DNA of 37,397 nucleotides. Source: a virus. A program made the translations under genes and the position numbers. Below, in pieces: positions 26,408 through 35,479 of this stretch (position 1 is its first letter; each line of letters begins with the position of its first letter). The DNA lies in IMG/VR virus record IMGVR_UViG_3300033571_016342, positions 1-37,397 of that record; one strand, 5' to 3'. Below the pieces are notes generated by a model, which saw nothing but the letters and a program-made list of their open reading frames with translations, was not told the DNA's origin and did no database searches.

Positions 26408-28633
26408 CTATAATTTAATAAATACATTGTAAAAAGTTGTAGGCTGCATAGTATTATGGGGTTTATTTCCGCCCGTTGAATTTAGATTTAAAGCACTTCC
26501 GCCATCAGTTGTAAAACCTGAGCTACCACCGTATGCAGGTCTTGCTGCACCAATGTTTTGATAAACTAATCTAGGGTTTGTGTGACTATGAGATGGCATC
26601 TCACCAATGCTTAATCTATGAAAATATTCACCAACAGTTACACCAGAAACTTGACTCAATATAGTTTGAGTTCCGGCTCCTGCATTTATATAAGCTAAAA
26701 TGGGGAATCCAGCTAAAGCATTAGTATATGTTGTTGCAAGATTAATTGTATTTCCTGCTATATTAGCTACATAAAATATAGTATTTGCTGTCAAATTACC
26801 AGGTAAGGTTCCTGATGTTTTTACTGTGACAGGCATGCCAACATAATAAGAAGAGCCTGATTGAACATTTAATATAAACTGTGTATTTAAACTATGAACT
26901 CCTGTGCCCGTTGCAGTAAATGTAATAGGATCGCCGTCTTGAGTAGTTGATAAGTTAAAAGTATTACCTGAAATGTTTTGTATATAGTAAGGTGTACTGG
27001 CTGCCAGTGGAGTTGGCAATATGCCAGTACTACTTACTGTAACAAGAGTGCCATTTATTAATCCTGTTATAGAAGGAACAGTTACAGTAGTAGATGAAGC
27101 GGTTACTGTAAAAGTTTGAATAACATTAGTGGCTGTAAAAGTTTGACTATATATATCAGGTAACAAAGCGTCAATGGGCACATTTCCTGCTAATACTTTA
27201 CCAAACATAGGTGTTAACGCTATGTATTTTTGATTTGTAAAGTCTTGATAAGCTGATGTGCCATAATTTGTTAAATTAGTATCAGGCGGAGTGGGGTTTA
27301 AAACATTATCATACATTTGACAAACAGGATTAAAATTTGCGCCTGTATCAAACCGTTTTGCATAATTCCATAAAAGATTATACAAAGGCCACGTATCATA
27401 ATTGTTTCTTGCCGTAGGTTTTTTTACACCAATAGATGTAGCAGGCGAATACCCTATTGTGCCATCATTCATTGGAACCCATCCAAATGGATAAAAAGCA
27501 TTAATGCTAGACCTTATATCCCCAGTTCTTGGGCTATTAATTACAGAGTCAACCATATCATATGTTGAAAAACTTAGTGTAGGCGCAACACTTCCCAAAT
27601 ATACAGATGGCATAGCAAATTCAACTTCTAGTAATTGCCCTGCAGGAAACCCTATAAGCAAATAAAATCCATCATCGCCACCCTCGCCTACATTAACAGA
27701 CACTATTGGAAAAATTCTGTTTAATTCAAATTGCTGCCAATCACTACCTAAAACAAAAACATCTGTTTGCAAATCACCGCCTAAATCCCCGCCGGTTCCT
27801 GTTGATTGATACATGGACATAATTAATTGAGTTGCTATTCCGTTAGTAACCCTTGCTTGGATTGTAGCAACATAAGGAGTGTTAATTAAGTTTGTGATAT
27901 GTAATTGAACAGGAATAGAAAAAAATTTAATTGTTTCTGCTCCAGTTGCTGTACAACTTAGCTTGCAGTAATATTCTGGGGTAACATCACCTACAAGTTG
28001 TGATGAAGAGCTAGAAGGATTTCCGGGAAATTGCGCAAATGTAACTTCTTCTACAGCCCCTCTTGCATCTTTGCAATAATTAATATCAGGCAACATAAAC
28101 CCGTCATGTTGACTTGGAGCTATTGTTTCATAATAAATTGTTAATGGTGAATAAAAATATGGCGTTTCTTTTGTTGGGTTTGTAACATCAATTGATTCTA
28201 TATTTCTCCAAAACCCATTATTAACAATTAAGTTTTGATATGTAGGTATTTCATTAGGACCTATAGTTTCACCAGGCACAAAAGGAAAATAAGCTCTTGT
28301 AAATTGTCTTTGACCATCAGAGTTATCAACTGTTATATAATATGGTTCTGAAATTTGACTATCAGTTTCTGAATATGGATAAAATCCGGGAATAACATCT
28401 ACCCCATTTATATCTTGAATGGTTCCGGCTGCTGAAAGCCTCATAGGGTTAGGCAAAGGCAAATAATTATAATTGCCTGGTTGTCCTGTTTGATAGTACC
28501 AGTTTTTTAATGTAGTTCTTGAATTGTCTGCATAACAAGTAACTATACCTGCAGCTAGCGGTAAACCGTTTTTATCTATCAACGCTTCTTGAAGAGTCGG
28601 AGAAAATATTAAAAGATTTGGGATAATAGCCAT
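26408..28633 (-). CDS. Tail fibre with collar-type C-terminus (741 aa)
   Basis: The N-terminal segment (LIFSPTLQEALIDKNGLPLA AGIVTCYADNSRTTLKNWY) is a widely shared fibre start. The middle has the tail-collar fold landmarks FGWVPMNDGTIGYSPATS and DTWPLYNLLW. The C-terminus has GEMPSHSHTNP and GGNKPHNTMQPTTFYNVFIK, the conserved H-x-H and N-(T/M)-x-P-T elements of phage collar/short-tail-fibre domains. Two related inserts around 495-620 carry LPTPLAASTPYYIQNISGNT and LPGNLTANTIFYVANIAGNT. Receptor-binding or fibre-attachment role. SD hairpin upstream. Confidence 0.8.
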   Translation of the reverse strand: MAIIPNLLIFSPTLQEALIDKNGLPLAAGIVTCYADNSRTTLKNWYYQTGQPGNYNYLPLPNPMRLSAAGTIQDINGVDVIPGFYPYSETDSQISEPYYITVDNSDGQRQFTRAYFPFVPGETIGPNEIPTYQNLIVNNGFWRNIESIDVTNPTKETPYFYSPLTIYYETIAPSQHDGFMLPDINYCKDARGAVEEVTFAQFPGNPSSSSSQLVGDVTPEYYCKLSCTATGAETIKFFSIPVQLHITNLINTPYVATIQARVTNGIATQLIMSMYQSTGTGGDLGGDLQTDVFVLGSDWQQFELNRIFPIVSVNVGEGGDDGFYLLIGFPAGQLLEVEFAMPSVYLGSVAPTLSFSTYDMVDSVINSPRTGDIRSSINAFYPFGWVPMNDGTIGYSPATSIGVKKPTARNNYDTWPLYNLLWNYAKRFDTGANFNPVCQMYDNVLNPTPPDTNLTNYGTSAYQDFTNQKYIALTPMFGKVLAGNVPIDALLPDIYSQTFTATNVIQTFTVTASSTTVTVPSITGLINGTLVTVSSTGILPTPLAASTPYYIQNISGNTFNLSTTQDGDPITFTATGTGVHSLNTQFILNVQSGSSYYVGMPVTVKTSGTLPGNLTANTIFYVANIAGNTINLATTYTNALAGFPILAYINAGAGTQTILSQVSGVTVGEYFHRLSIGEMPSHSHTNPRLVYQNIGAARPAYGGSSGFTTDGGSALNLNSTGGNKPHNTMQPTTFYNVFIKL

Positions 28634-28636
28634 TTA

Positions 28637-28649
28637 GACAATCCTTGTC
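28637..28649 (-). promoter_or_regulatory. SD-in-loop hairpin of the 741-aa fibre gene
   Basis: Minus strand GACAA-GGA-TTGTC, perfect 5-bp stem with the Shine-Dalgarno at the loop, 3 bases before the ATG at 28633. Confidence 0.6.
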
Positions 28650-28706
28650 GTTATAAAACTATTATAAAACTATTTTTTATAAAGTGTAATATTTTTGTTT
28701 AAAAAG

Positions 28707-28931
28707 CTAGATCCAATGGAAACCGTGAGCCATTAAGCCAGCTAAACCTGCCAGCCCTGTTAATAACCATTTAAAATTTGAATCTACTTTACTGTCCAGT
28801 TTATGTAAATGCAGTTTTATTTCATCTAAAGTTTTTATTATATAACTATTAGATTGCTCTAATAATGCAATGCGAGTTTCATGTGAATTAAATTCTACTA
28901 TATTATCTTTGTTTGATTTCTTTTGATTCAT
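28707..28931 (-). CDS. XhlA-like membrane protein (lysis candidate)
   Basis: 74 aa. A coiled-coil N-terminus (HETRIALLEQSNSYIIKTLD EIKLHLHKLDSKVDS) followed by one transmembrane helix (FKWLLTGLAGLAGLMAHGF). This is the plan of XhlA-type haemolysin/holin accessory proteins of phages. It lies alone between the ejection gene and the collar fibre. It could serve lysis with the endolysin, or be a virion membrane-associated protein. Confidence 0.6.
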   Translation of the reverse strand: MNQKKSNKDNIVEFNSHETRIALLEQSNSYIIKTLDEIKLHLHKLDSKVDSNFKWLLTGLAGLAGLMAHGFHWI

Positions 28932-28973
28932 TTTAATCTTTTATTTGTCAAATAAATAATATTATAGCATGTA

Positions 28974-31643
28974 TTATTTCTTTGCCAAAATTTTCATTAA
29001 AATACCGTACAATTCTTTTTTACCAAGCCCAGCTAATGCCCCAAAGCCTGGGATACCAACCGCACTACCAGCTAAGCCGCCAATTAATGCACTTTTAAGC
29101 CTTTCATATAGCTCTTTGTCTGCTACAGCTTTTTCAAGTTTAGCAGCATGTTTTAGATGTTCTTCGCCAATATATTTACCTAAGCCCTTTGTTTCTTTAG
29201 ATTGTTTTATAATTTCTGGAATTTTTTCTGCTGGTTTCCCAATTTGCTTTTGATACGCTATGCGGTTTCTTGTATTTTTTGACAATTCTTGAGCTATTTT
29301 TGCAACTCTTCCCTTTGGATTTGGATATTCAAAAGTTGATTGGATATCTGTTGGTGTAATTTTTTCTGTTTTAGATAGAATTTTAGCTATTCCAGGCTCT
29401 TCATTATATGGTACAACGTTCTTACTCCATTTTTGTTTAAAATTAAACCATTCTTTATTTTGATTTGCAGTAAGATTTTTTTCTATTATTCCATCTAATT
29501 TGTCTTGTAATTGATTAATTTGATCAATGTCATTTTCTGAATAGATACCTTCTCCCTTAGCCCTTGATGCGTGCATGCCTCTTTTTATCAATCCTATATC
29601 ACTACGAAATTTGTGTGCATTGTCAAAAGTAGGGTTTTCTAAAAAATTGTTTATTAATTCTTCTAAAACTTGCGTTTTTTTGCCTTGTGATTTAATTTTT
29701 CCTTCTGTAAAAAATTTTACATCATTTTTTTTAATTTTAAGTATTTTTTCTTTAGGAATTTTTTCTAAATGTTTTTTGGCGATATCAACTTCTTTATTAT
29801 ATTGATTTTCAATGTCATTTCTTATTTGCTGCGCATTTGATTCTGTTGTTTCTGTTTCCCCAATACCTTGTTTTTTTAAAAATTCTTCTTGTATTTTTTC
29901 AGGATTGGCAGCTTTAATCTCGCTATATTTTTGTTTACCTTTTGCATAAATATCTTTACCTTCAGCAAAAATATCTTTTATTTTATTTGCAGCTGTTTTA
30001 GCTAATTTAGTATTAAGAGCTTTTGATAAAGCCTTTCCACCAGTACGAAGTTCACCTGCTAGCGCTAGTGTTTTTGCTATAGGATTTTCGGTGTTTATCA
30101 AATCGATATTTGGCAGATGCGGCATATGTTGCCCAGTAACCGCCTCAAGTATACTTTCTCCAATATCAACCGGTGCTTTTACAAGTTCATATCCTCCTTG
30201 TACAACCCCTCTTGGATATGCAGTTGCAATATCACCAACTGTTTTAACGCCAGACCATATTTTACTTCCTAAAGAACTTGCTTCATTAAGATTTTGTTCG
30301 TTTTGCGCTATTTGTTGTTCATTAGAATCTTTTTTTTTACCTAAAACAAGCCTTCCTTGGGGTTCAAAAACTTTTTTCTGTATTTCTTTTGTAATTTCTG
30401 TAAATTCTTTTCTTGCTTCTTTGTAAGCCTCATTACTAATTAAAGATCTAGGTATATCAATATTACTTAAAGAATTTTCCATTAATACTTTTATAGCATG
30501 TACCGTAGGATTACCGCCTAATGCTGCAATTTTTTGCGGTAAATTTTCAACTTGTAACATTCGCGCAGCTAAAACTTTTCCTTTAGTTTTGGCACTTGCA
30601 AAAGGACTTAAAAATAACAATCTTCTTTTAATAGGGTTAATGTAATCTCCAAGATTTTTAGTTACATAATCATCAATAATTTCAGTTTCTTGGTGAGAAA
30701 TTGCTCTTTGTTGCTTTTGTTCTAACTGTTTGTTGGTCAATGGATAAATAGGTGTAACTTCATTTAACGAGTTATAACCCTGTTCTTTTACGATGTCTTC
30801 TAATTTCATTCCTGAATTAATTTTTTTTATAGTTTGATCTGGTGTTAATCCCACACCTTGACCATAGGCGGCCATTTGATTTTTTTGTTCTTTTGTTAAA
30901 GAATTCCAAATAGAATTTTTTTGTGAACTTTGTAATTTAGTTAAATATGCTGTAGCCGCTCTATATTTATCGGAATTTTCGCCATAAACTTGTTTTGCTA
31001 TATCAGCCTCTAATTGCGCTTTTCCTACAGTAGTCTGAGGTGTTCCTGCAATTAGCCTTAATGATCTTTCTCGTAAAGCATTAACTAAATTATTATTAGA
31101 TGGAGTCATGCCAGTTGGTTGTGGTTGCGTTATATTTTCTGGCGTTTGTCTGGGTTCTCTATATTGGCCTGATGTTGATACCGGACTATTATCACCAACG
31201 TCAAGCTCCATATCATAGTTTGGAGAAGGCTGTTGACCTCCAAAAAAATTTGCGTATTTAGGATCGCTCATCATAGCTAAAGTTTGAGCTATTTGACCTG
31301 CCTCGCCTGTAGCATTCATGTATGGATGATCTAATAAATATTGTCTTTTTGCATTTTCTTGTCTTAATTTTTCAGGTAAATATTTATTTGTAATATTTAA
31401 ACCTTGAGTCTCAGCACCTAAATGACTAGCTTGAGCACCACGAAGTCCAATTTCAGATTGTATATTAGGCCCATACCATTTGTTATAAAGCTGAGCTTTC
31501 TTAAGCTCTTCTGCAAGAGTAGGTTTAGTATATGAGGCTTTAACTGCGTTTTGATAGTCACGCATCATATTTTGAATAATGTTACCAAAAGGTGAGCCTT
31601 CTTCTGGAGTTAAAGCTCTATATGGGTGTCCTGAGAATGGCAT
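28974..31643 (-). CDS. Putative DNA-ejection/internal virion protein (889 aa)
   Basis: A long, hydrophilic, helix-rich protein (Gln, Asn, Lys, Glu); begins MPFSGHPYRALTPEEGSPFG. The C-terminus carries a Gly/Ala membrane-active helix (LIGGLAGSAVGIPGFGALAG L) and ends with Lys. The position after gp10 and a small Gly/Gln-rich gene matches P22 ejection proteins gp7-gp20-gp16; the length exceeds each of them (gp16 is 609 aa), so it may be a fusion or replacement. It would be expelled into the periplasm to help DNA cross. Assignment by position and composition only. Confidence 0.6.
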   Translation of the reverse strand: MPFSGHPYRALTPEEGSPFGNIIQNMMRDYQNAVKASYTKPTLAEELKKAQLYNKWYGPNIQSEIGLRGAQASHLGAETQGLNITNKYLPEKLRQENAKRQYLLDHPYMNATGEAGQIAQTLAMMSDPKYANFFGGQQPSPNYDMELDVGDNSPVSTSGQYREPRQTPENITQPQPTGMTPSNNNLVNALRERSLRLIAGTPQTTVGKAQLEADIAKQVYGENSDKYRAATAYLTKLQSSQKNSIWNSLTKEQKNQMAAYGQGVGLTPDQTIKKINSGMKLEDIVKEQGYNSLNEVTPIYPLTNKQLEQKQQRAISHQETEIIDDYVTKNLGDYINPIKRRLLFLSPFASAKTKGKVLAARMLQVENLPQKIAALGGNPTVHAIKVLMENSLSNIDIPRSLISNEAYKEARKEFTEITKEIQKKVFEPQGRLVLGKKKDSNEQQIAQNEQNLNEASSLGSKIWSGVKTVGDIATAYPRGVVQGGYELVKAPVDIGESILEAVTGQHMPHLPNIDLINTENPIAKTLALAGELRTGGKALSKALNTKLAKTAANKIKDIFAEGKDIYAKGKQKYSEIKAANPEKIQEEFLKKQGIGETETTESNAQQIRNDIENQYNKEVDIAKKHLEKIPKEKILKIKKNDVKFFTEGKIKSQGKKTQVLEELINNFLENPTFDNAHKFRSDIGLIKRGMHASRAKGEGIYSENDIDQINQLQDKLDGIIEKNLTANQNKEWFNFKQKWSKNVVPYNEEPGIAKILSKTEKITPTDIQSTFEYPNPKGRVAKIAQELSKNTRNRIAYQKQIGKPAEKIPEIIKQSKETKGLGKYIGEEHLKHAAKLEKAVADKELYERLKSALIGGLAGSAVGIPGFGALAGLGKKELYGILMKILAKK

Positions 31644-31652
31644 AATGTATCC

Positions 31653-32297
31653 TTATAAAAACTTAAGTCCTGCTAATCCACCCAAACCGCTTATAAAATT
31701 AGAAAATCCGCTACGTTTAGCAGCTTGATTCTGATAAGCAGCTTGAGCCTGTTGTTCTAACATTTGAGCAATATTGTTAGCCATATCACGTGATGCACCA
31801 AATCCCATGTTGGCAATTCCTTGTTGGCCTTGCAGCCCTTGGCCATACAATCCCATTACTTGATTCATATAGTTATTATAATCTTGAGCTGAAATATCAG
31901 AAGCTAATTGCATGTTTTGTTGCTCATGTTGAGGAGAGCCTGCCATGCCTCCAGCCGCTGCCGCATGTCCTGCACCTGCTAATGCCTGTCTTAATTGATT
32001 TTGAAAACCTGGGGATTCTTTATAATTAGCACCAAACTTTGCAAGCATGCCACTTGGATCATTTATAAGGCCTGAGTACTGGCCACCTAATTGCCCCATA
32101 GCGCCCATGCCTTGATTTATATATGGATTTAAATATTGCCCTGTACGCCCTTCCATCTGACCATAATATTTATTAGCCATTGATGCTGGGTCTTTCATAA
32201 AAAAAGAACCTAAAAGCCCACCTATTCCGCCGCCAAGTCCTGCTCCAAAACCATAGTTTTGAAAGTTTTGTAGATATTTACTAGTATCGAAATCCAT
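31653..32297 (-). CDS. Putative DNA-ejection protein, gp7/gp20 class (214 aa)
   Basis: A Gly/Ala/Gln/Met-rich protein: YGFGAGLGGGIGGLLGSFFM at the start (glycine-zipper-like, membrane-active), then YLNPYINQGMGAMGQLGGQY and FGANYKESPGFQNQLRQALA GAGHAAAAGGMAGS, wording I associate with a common phage protein next to tail and ejection genes. The C-terminus again is glycine-rich (FSNFISGLGGLAGLKFL). Probably packaged and ejected; inferred. Confidence 0.6.
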   Translation of the reverse strand: MDFDTSKYLQNFQNYGFGAGLGGGIGGLLGSFFMKDPASMANKYYGQMEGRTGQYLNPYINQGMGAMGQLGGQYSGLINDPSGMLAKFGANYKESPGFQNQLRQALAGAGHAAAAGGMAGSPQHEQQNMQLASDISAQDYNNYMNQVMGLYGQGLQGQQGIANMGFGASRDMANNIAQMLEQQAQAAYQNQAAKRSGFSNFISGLGGLAGLKFL

Positions 32298-32307
32298 TTC
32301 GAAATCC

Positions 32308-32706
32308 TTAAGTTAATGTAAATGTATACCACTCTGCACTTTGAATCGTTGGCGGTGTGGTCGGATTATATTTAATTATAAACTGTTTTGGGACTCGATT
32401 TGTAGAGTCAAAAACAGTTTTGCCTGAAATATCAGGAATATTTATTTGTTTTGTGTTTGTAGGGTCGTTTTGTGGCAAAGGCTTTCCTATGTAAGGCTGG
32501 TAAATATTCCTAATAGTTGTAATCTCATTTTGTGTTAATGCTGGAAATAATATTCCTTCGTTACTAAAATTTTCTTGTAATGCTTGAAAAAGAGACCCTA
32601 ACCCTAAATCAAATAAAGGATTTATATTACCCTGAGAATCAACTATTTGTTGTTCTCTAGGATAATCCGGGAATATACTTTGGGGTTTTTTTGTTTGTTG
32701 TGTCAT
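32308..32706 (-). CDS. Small tail protein following gp10, unknown
   Basis: 132 aa: FPDYPREQQIVDSQGNINPL, FDLGLGSLFQALQENFSNEG, then KPLPQ..., PDISGKTVFDSTNRVPKQFI and a C-terminal strand. In P22 the next gene after gp10 is the tail needle gp26; this protein is shorter and lacks a long coiled coil, so an adaptor or a plug is more likely. Overlaps the gp10 stop by 4 bases, so it is translationally coupled. Confidence 0.55.
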   Translation of the reverse strand: MTQQTKKPQSIFPDYPREQQIVDSQGNINPLFDLGLGSLFQALQENFSNEGILFPALTQNEITTIRNIYQPYIGKPLPQNDPTNTKQINIPDISGKTVFDSTNRVPKQFIIKYNPTTPPTIQSAEWYTFTLT

Positions 32707-34526
32707 GTTCTCACCGATACTACGCCATTAGTAACCACTATCCGACCCTGACTCCAAAACTTAACTTGTATTACTAAATCATTTACAAGACCTAATTGCC
32801 ACCATTGTAATTTATTTTTACGTTTTCCTATGCCCGGCAAAACGTTCGGCATATCGCTACCAAAAGTAGCTCCGCCATCAGTTGATATTGATAAATCAAC
32901 CCTTGGGGTTGTATAAATATATTTATTTTGTTGAGCTATCAAATAACTATAATTTGGATTTGGTAATTGTTGTTGCATTACTAATTTTTTTGTTTTTGCT
33001 TGATTAACAAGAATACTTCCATTTTGCAAAAGAATATCAATATTGGTTCCAGTTCCATTAGTAATAAATGTTTGTTGAAATACAATTTTTTTATTATCTT
33101 GTGTAATTATTCCATTACCATCTTGGGTAATCATACTTACATATTGATTTTGGGTAATAATCAATTTACCATCTTGGGTTATTAGTCTTATTGGACCTGT
33201 AGACTGTTTTTCATAATCAGTTTCTCCAGATTCAATTGTAAATCCAACATCATTCGCTACAAAATAATCTTGTGTAGCTAATCTAATATTTTTACAAGTT
33301 CTCATTCTTGGGATAATGTGGTCTTGAACAATACCAATTGAATTATTATCTTGATAAATAGTAAATACAGTATCAAATATATACATATTTCCTGTATTTT
33401 TTGACACAAAATAATATTGATTTTTAAAAAAGGCAACCTCTGCGGCAATAAAATAATTTAAATTTTGATCTGCTGCATGATAAATCTTATGTGTGCCATC
33501 AGGTAAAAAGTCTACAAATAACGATAAGTTATCTTTATAAAAATTTATATGATAAAACAAATGCCCGTCTTGCCTAAACAAAAATCCTTGTGAGTCCTCT
33601 GGAAATTGTAATTGACCAAATAAGTAATCAATACCATCTGTCGTAATCTTTTGAGGCATGCCACCTGTCGAATACATTAATATAGGACCTGATTTTTCAT
33701 TTGACGCAAGCCACACAACAATCTCATCCATATAAGCTACTGATGCTGGAGATTTACATCCATAATCAATATTAAATTGATTAGTGCGTTGATATGGAAA
33801 CAGTTGTGCTCCTGTATTAAACCAAGCCTCACTTACAGTTTGCCCCATGACAAAAATCATATTACCTTTAGATGGAAATCTAACTACTGCTTGTATTTGA
33901 TCAGGTTTTGTTTGCAATAATCCTATAGACTGCGCATCATCTGCCCAGTTTAATCCATCATTTTCTCCTGATAAACGCCACGTATTTGTTGCAGGAGGAG
34001 AGTAAAAAGAATCTTGACGCGCTGCACAAATAAAATAAGTATCATGAAATGTAATAAATCCAGGCGTAAATTTAATTGTATTTACAACTTGAAACCTAGA
34101 AGGTAAAGTAGGATCGTACAAATACAGTTGTTCATTATCTGATATTAAAATTTGAGGCTTATTGTTTTCAGCTATATATACAACACCAGAATTACTTTGT
34201 AATTGACCAATTAAAATAACTTGTGAGGTTGTTACAGTTAAAGTTTGTTGATCAAATACAATATCTATTAAAAAAACATTTTCATCAATAACAGTAATAA
34301 TTTTATTTAATTTAGAAGACGTAAAAATACCACGCCCAGTTGCTCCATTTCTTAATCTTGCAGAACTTAATGCAATTTTATATCCTGCGTAAGGAACTAA
34401 AAAATCATCGCTTTGAAACATATTATATGTTTTTTCAATAGAAATTTTAGGATATCTTCCAAAAGTAGAGCTGCCAACAATATTTAAATCGACTGACGTA
34501 TAATTTTGTCCGCGTTTTACAGGCAT
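32703..34526 (-). CDS. Packaged-DNA stabilisation/tail hub protein, P22 gp10-like
   Basis: 607 aa (P22 gp10, 472 aa). The N-terminal SSTFGRYPKISIEKTYNMFQ SDDFLVPYAGYK, FICAARQDSFYSPPATNTWR and the propeller-like repeated strands FIFVMGQTVSEAW follow the gp10 family. It closes the portal-gp4 channel and holds the tail. Residues about 440-520 hold an insertion of repeats (LITQDGKLIITQ, MITQDGNGIITQDNKKIVFQ) explaining much of the extra length. The ATG at 34526 abuts a perfect 7-bp SD hairpin. Confidence 0.85.
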   Translation of the reverse strand: MPVKRGQNYTSVDLNIVGSSTFGRYPKISIEKTYNMFQSDDFLVPYAGYKIALSSARLRNGATGRGIFTSSKLNKIITVIDENVFLIDIVFDQQTLTVTTSQVILIGQLQSNSGVVYIAENNKPQILISDNEQLYLYDPTLPSRFQVVNTIKFTPGFITFHDTYFICAARQDSFYSPPATNTWRLSGENDGLNWADDAQSIGLLQTKPDQIQAVVRFPSKGNMIFVMGQTVSEAWFNTGAQLFPYQRTNQFNIDYGCKSPASVAYMDEIVVWLASNEKSGPILMYSTGGMPQKITTDGIDYLFGQLQFPEDSQGFLFRQDGHLFYHINFYKDNLSLFVDFLPDGTHKIYHAADQNLNYFIAAEVAFFKNQYYFVSKNTGNMYIFDTVFTIYQDNNSIGIVQDHIIPRMRTCKNIRLATQDYFVANDVGFTIESGETDYEKQSTGPIRLITQDGKLIITQNQYVSMITQDGNGIITQDNKKIVFQQTFITNGTGTNIDILLQNGSILVNQAKTKKLVMQQQLPNPNYSYLIAQQNKYIYTTPRVDLSISTDGGATFGSDMPNVLPGIGKRKNKLQWWQLGLVNDLVIQVKFWSQGRIVVTNGVVSVRT

Positions 34527-34544
34527 AAAACCATCCTTGGTTTT
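34527..34544 (-). promoter_or_regulatory. SD-in-loop hairpin of gp10 gene
   Basis: Minus strand AAAACCA-AGGA-TGGTTTT, perfect 7-bp stem with tetraloop AGGA, immediately before the ATG. Core CCAAGGATGG; stem unrelated in sequence to that of portal. Confidence 0.65.
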
Positions 34545-34564
34545 GTAATGATAATATTATAACA

Positions 34565-34753
34565 CTATTGATTTCTTTTGCCGAAGAGATAGCCAATTAT
34601 TAAGGTGATTATCGGTTGAACCATGTCTTGTAATTTTTCAAATATATCATCCTTAGGGTCGATCATTTCCGACCCTATTCCAACCAATGATATAATAAAA
34701 CAAAATATTAAAATTGTTTTAGCAACTTTAAGCAATGGATCTTTATCATTCAT
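34565..34753 (-). CDS. Two-TM small membrane protein (holin candidate)
   Basis: 62 aa with two transmembrane segments (about 10-28, VAKTILIFCFIISLVGIGS, and 45-58, VQPIITLIIGYLFG), a short acidic loop (DPKDDIFEKLQD) and a basic end GKRNQ. This fits the size and topology of class II holins. No lysin gene is adjacent (the endolysin is elsewhere), so assignment is tentative. Start overlaps the preceding stop (ATGA). Confidence 0.55.
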   Translation of the reverse strand: MNDKDPLLKVAKTILIFCFIISLVGIGSEMIDPKDDIFEKLQDMVQPIITLIIGYLFGKRNQ

Positions 34754-35478
34754 CTTGAATCTATCAATTTAGCTTGTTCTATATAATATTGTAATAAATC
34801 TTTACTATATGTACTAGCTAAACATTCTAATTCATGTGAAAAATCATTATCGTACCAATTTATTTGATAAACGATTCCATCCTCATTATTTCCATAATTC
34901 CAATGAGTGGTAATTTTATTATTAATACTTTTTAAAACCTCACTTTCAGGAATACTAATTGAAAGATGACTGGTTTTTATATCTATTTGTTCATACATGC
35001 AGTAACTTTTATTATCTAATTCTAGTGCAACAACAACTCCAGACCAATGCCCATTAAAAGAGTTAGATGGCGCATACGCTAAAGTTTTGATTGAATTTGG
35101 TAAAGTAATGAAATTCCATGATAGCTTTAAGTTTTTATAATCTTTATGCCATTTAGTGCTTTGATACGAGTCATCATTTGATGACAAATCATTGTCTACA
35201 TTTTTTTTTAAGTTTATTAAATCATAAATTGTAGGATTATCCGAAGTTGCATATCCATTTTGCGCCATTTCTAAAACGCCTTTATTATGTGTTTTTAATA
35301 AATCTTTAGGCAAATTTAATTGATTATTTTTTATTATATGTACTCCATCTCCCAAATATACTATATTTTGACTTTTTAAATAATCTTGCATTTTTTCTTT
35401 TAATGATGCCTCTTTTTCTAACAAAGTAGCGGCATGTGTAACCATACTAATTGCGCATAAAATTAATATTTTTTTCAT
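34750..35478 (-). CDS. Secreted/periplasmic protein, unknown (242 aa)
   Basis: ATG 35478 (GGTGGGA upstream, one base after the preceding stop) gives a clear signal peptide MKKILILCAISMVTHAATLL with probable cleavage after THA. The mature part is acidic/neutral with KWHKDYKNLKLSWNFITLPN, FNGHWSGVVVALELDN, and a Cys pair (SYCMYEQ, LECLAS). No family recognised. A secreted moron-type protein between head-tail genes; could modify the cell envelope, exclude superinfection or be displayed on the host. No domain evidence. Confidence 0.65.
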   Translation of the reverse strand: MKKILILCAISMVTHAATLLEKEASLKEKMQDYLKSQNIVYLGDGVHIIKNNQLNLPKDLLKTHNKGVLEMAQNGYATSDNPTIYDLINLKKNVDNDLSSNDDSYQSTKWHKDYKNLKLSWNFITLPNSIKTLAYAPSNSFNGHWSGVVVALELDNKSYCMYEQIDIKTSHLSISIPESEVLKSINNKITTHWNYGNNEDGIVYQINWYDNDFSHELECLASTYSKDLLQYYIEQAKLIDSR

Positions 35479-35479
35479 T

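Noticed and set aside
34741-34762. ATTCA-AGA-TGAAT at the start of the 62-aa gene as another SD hairpin
   Set aside because: The start codon itself lies in the stem and no GGA is in the loop, so it is not the same element.
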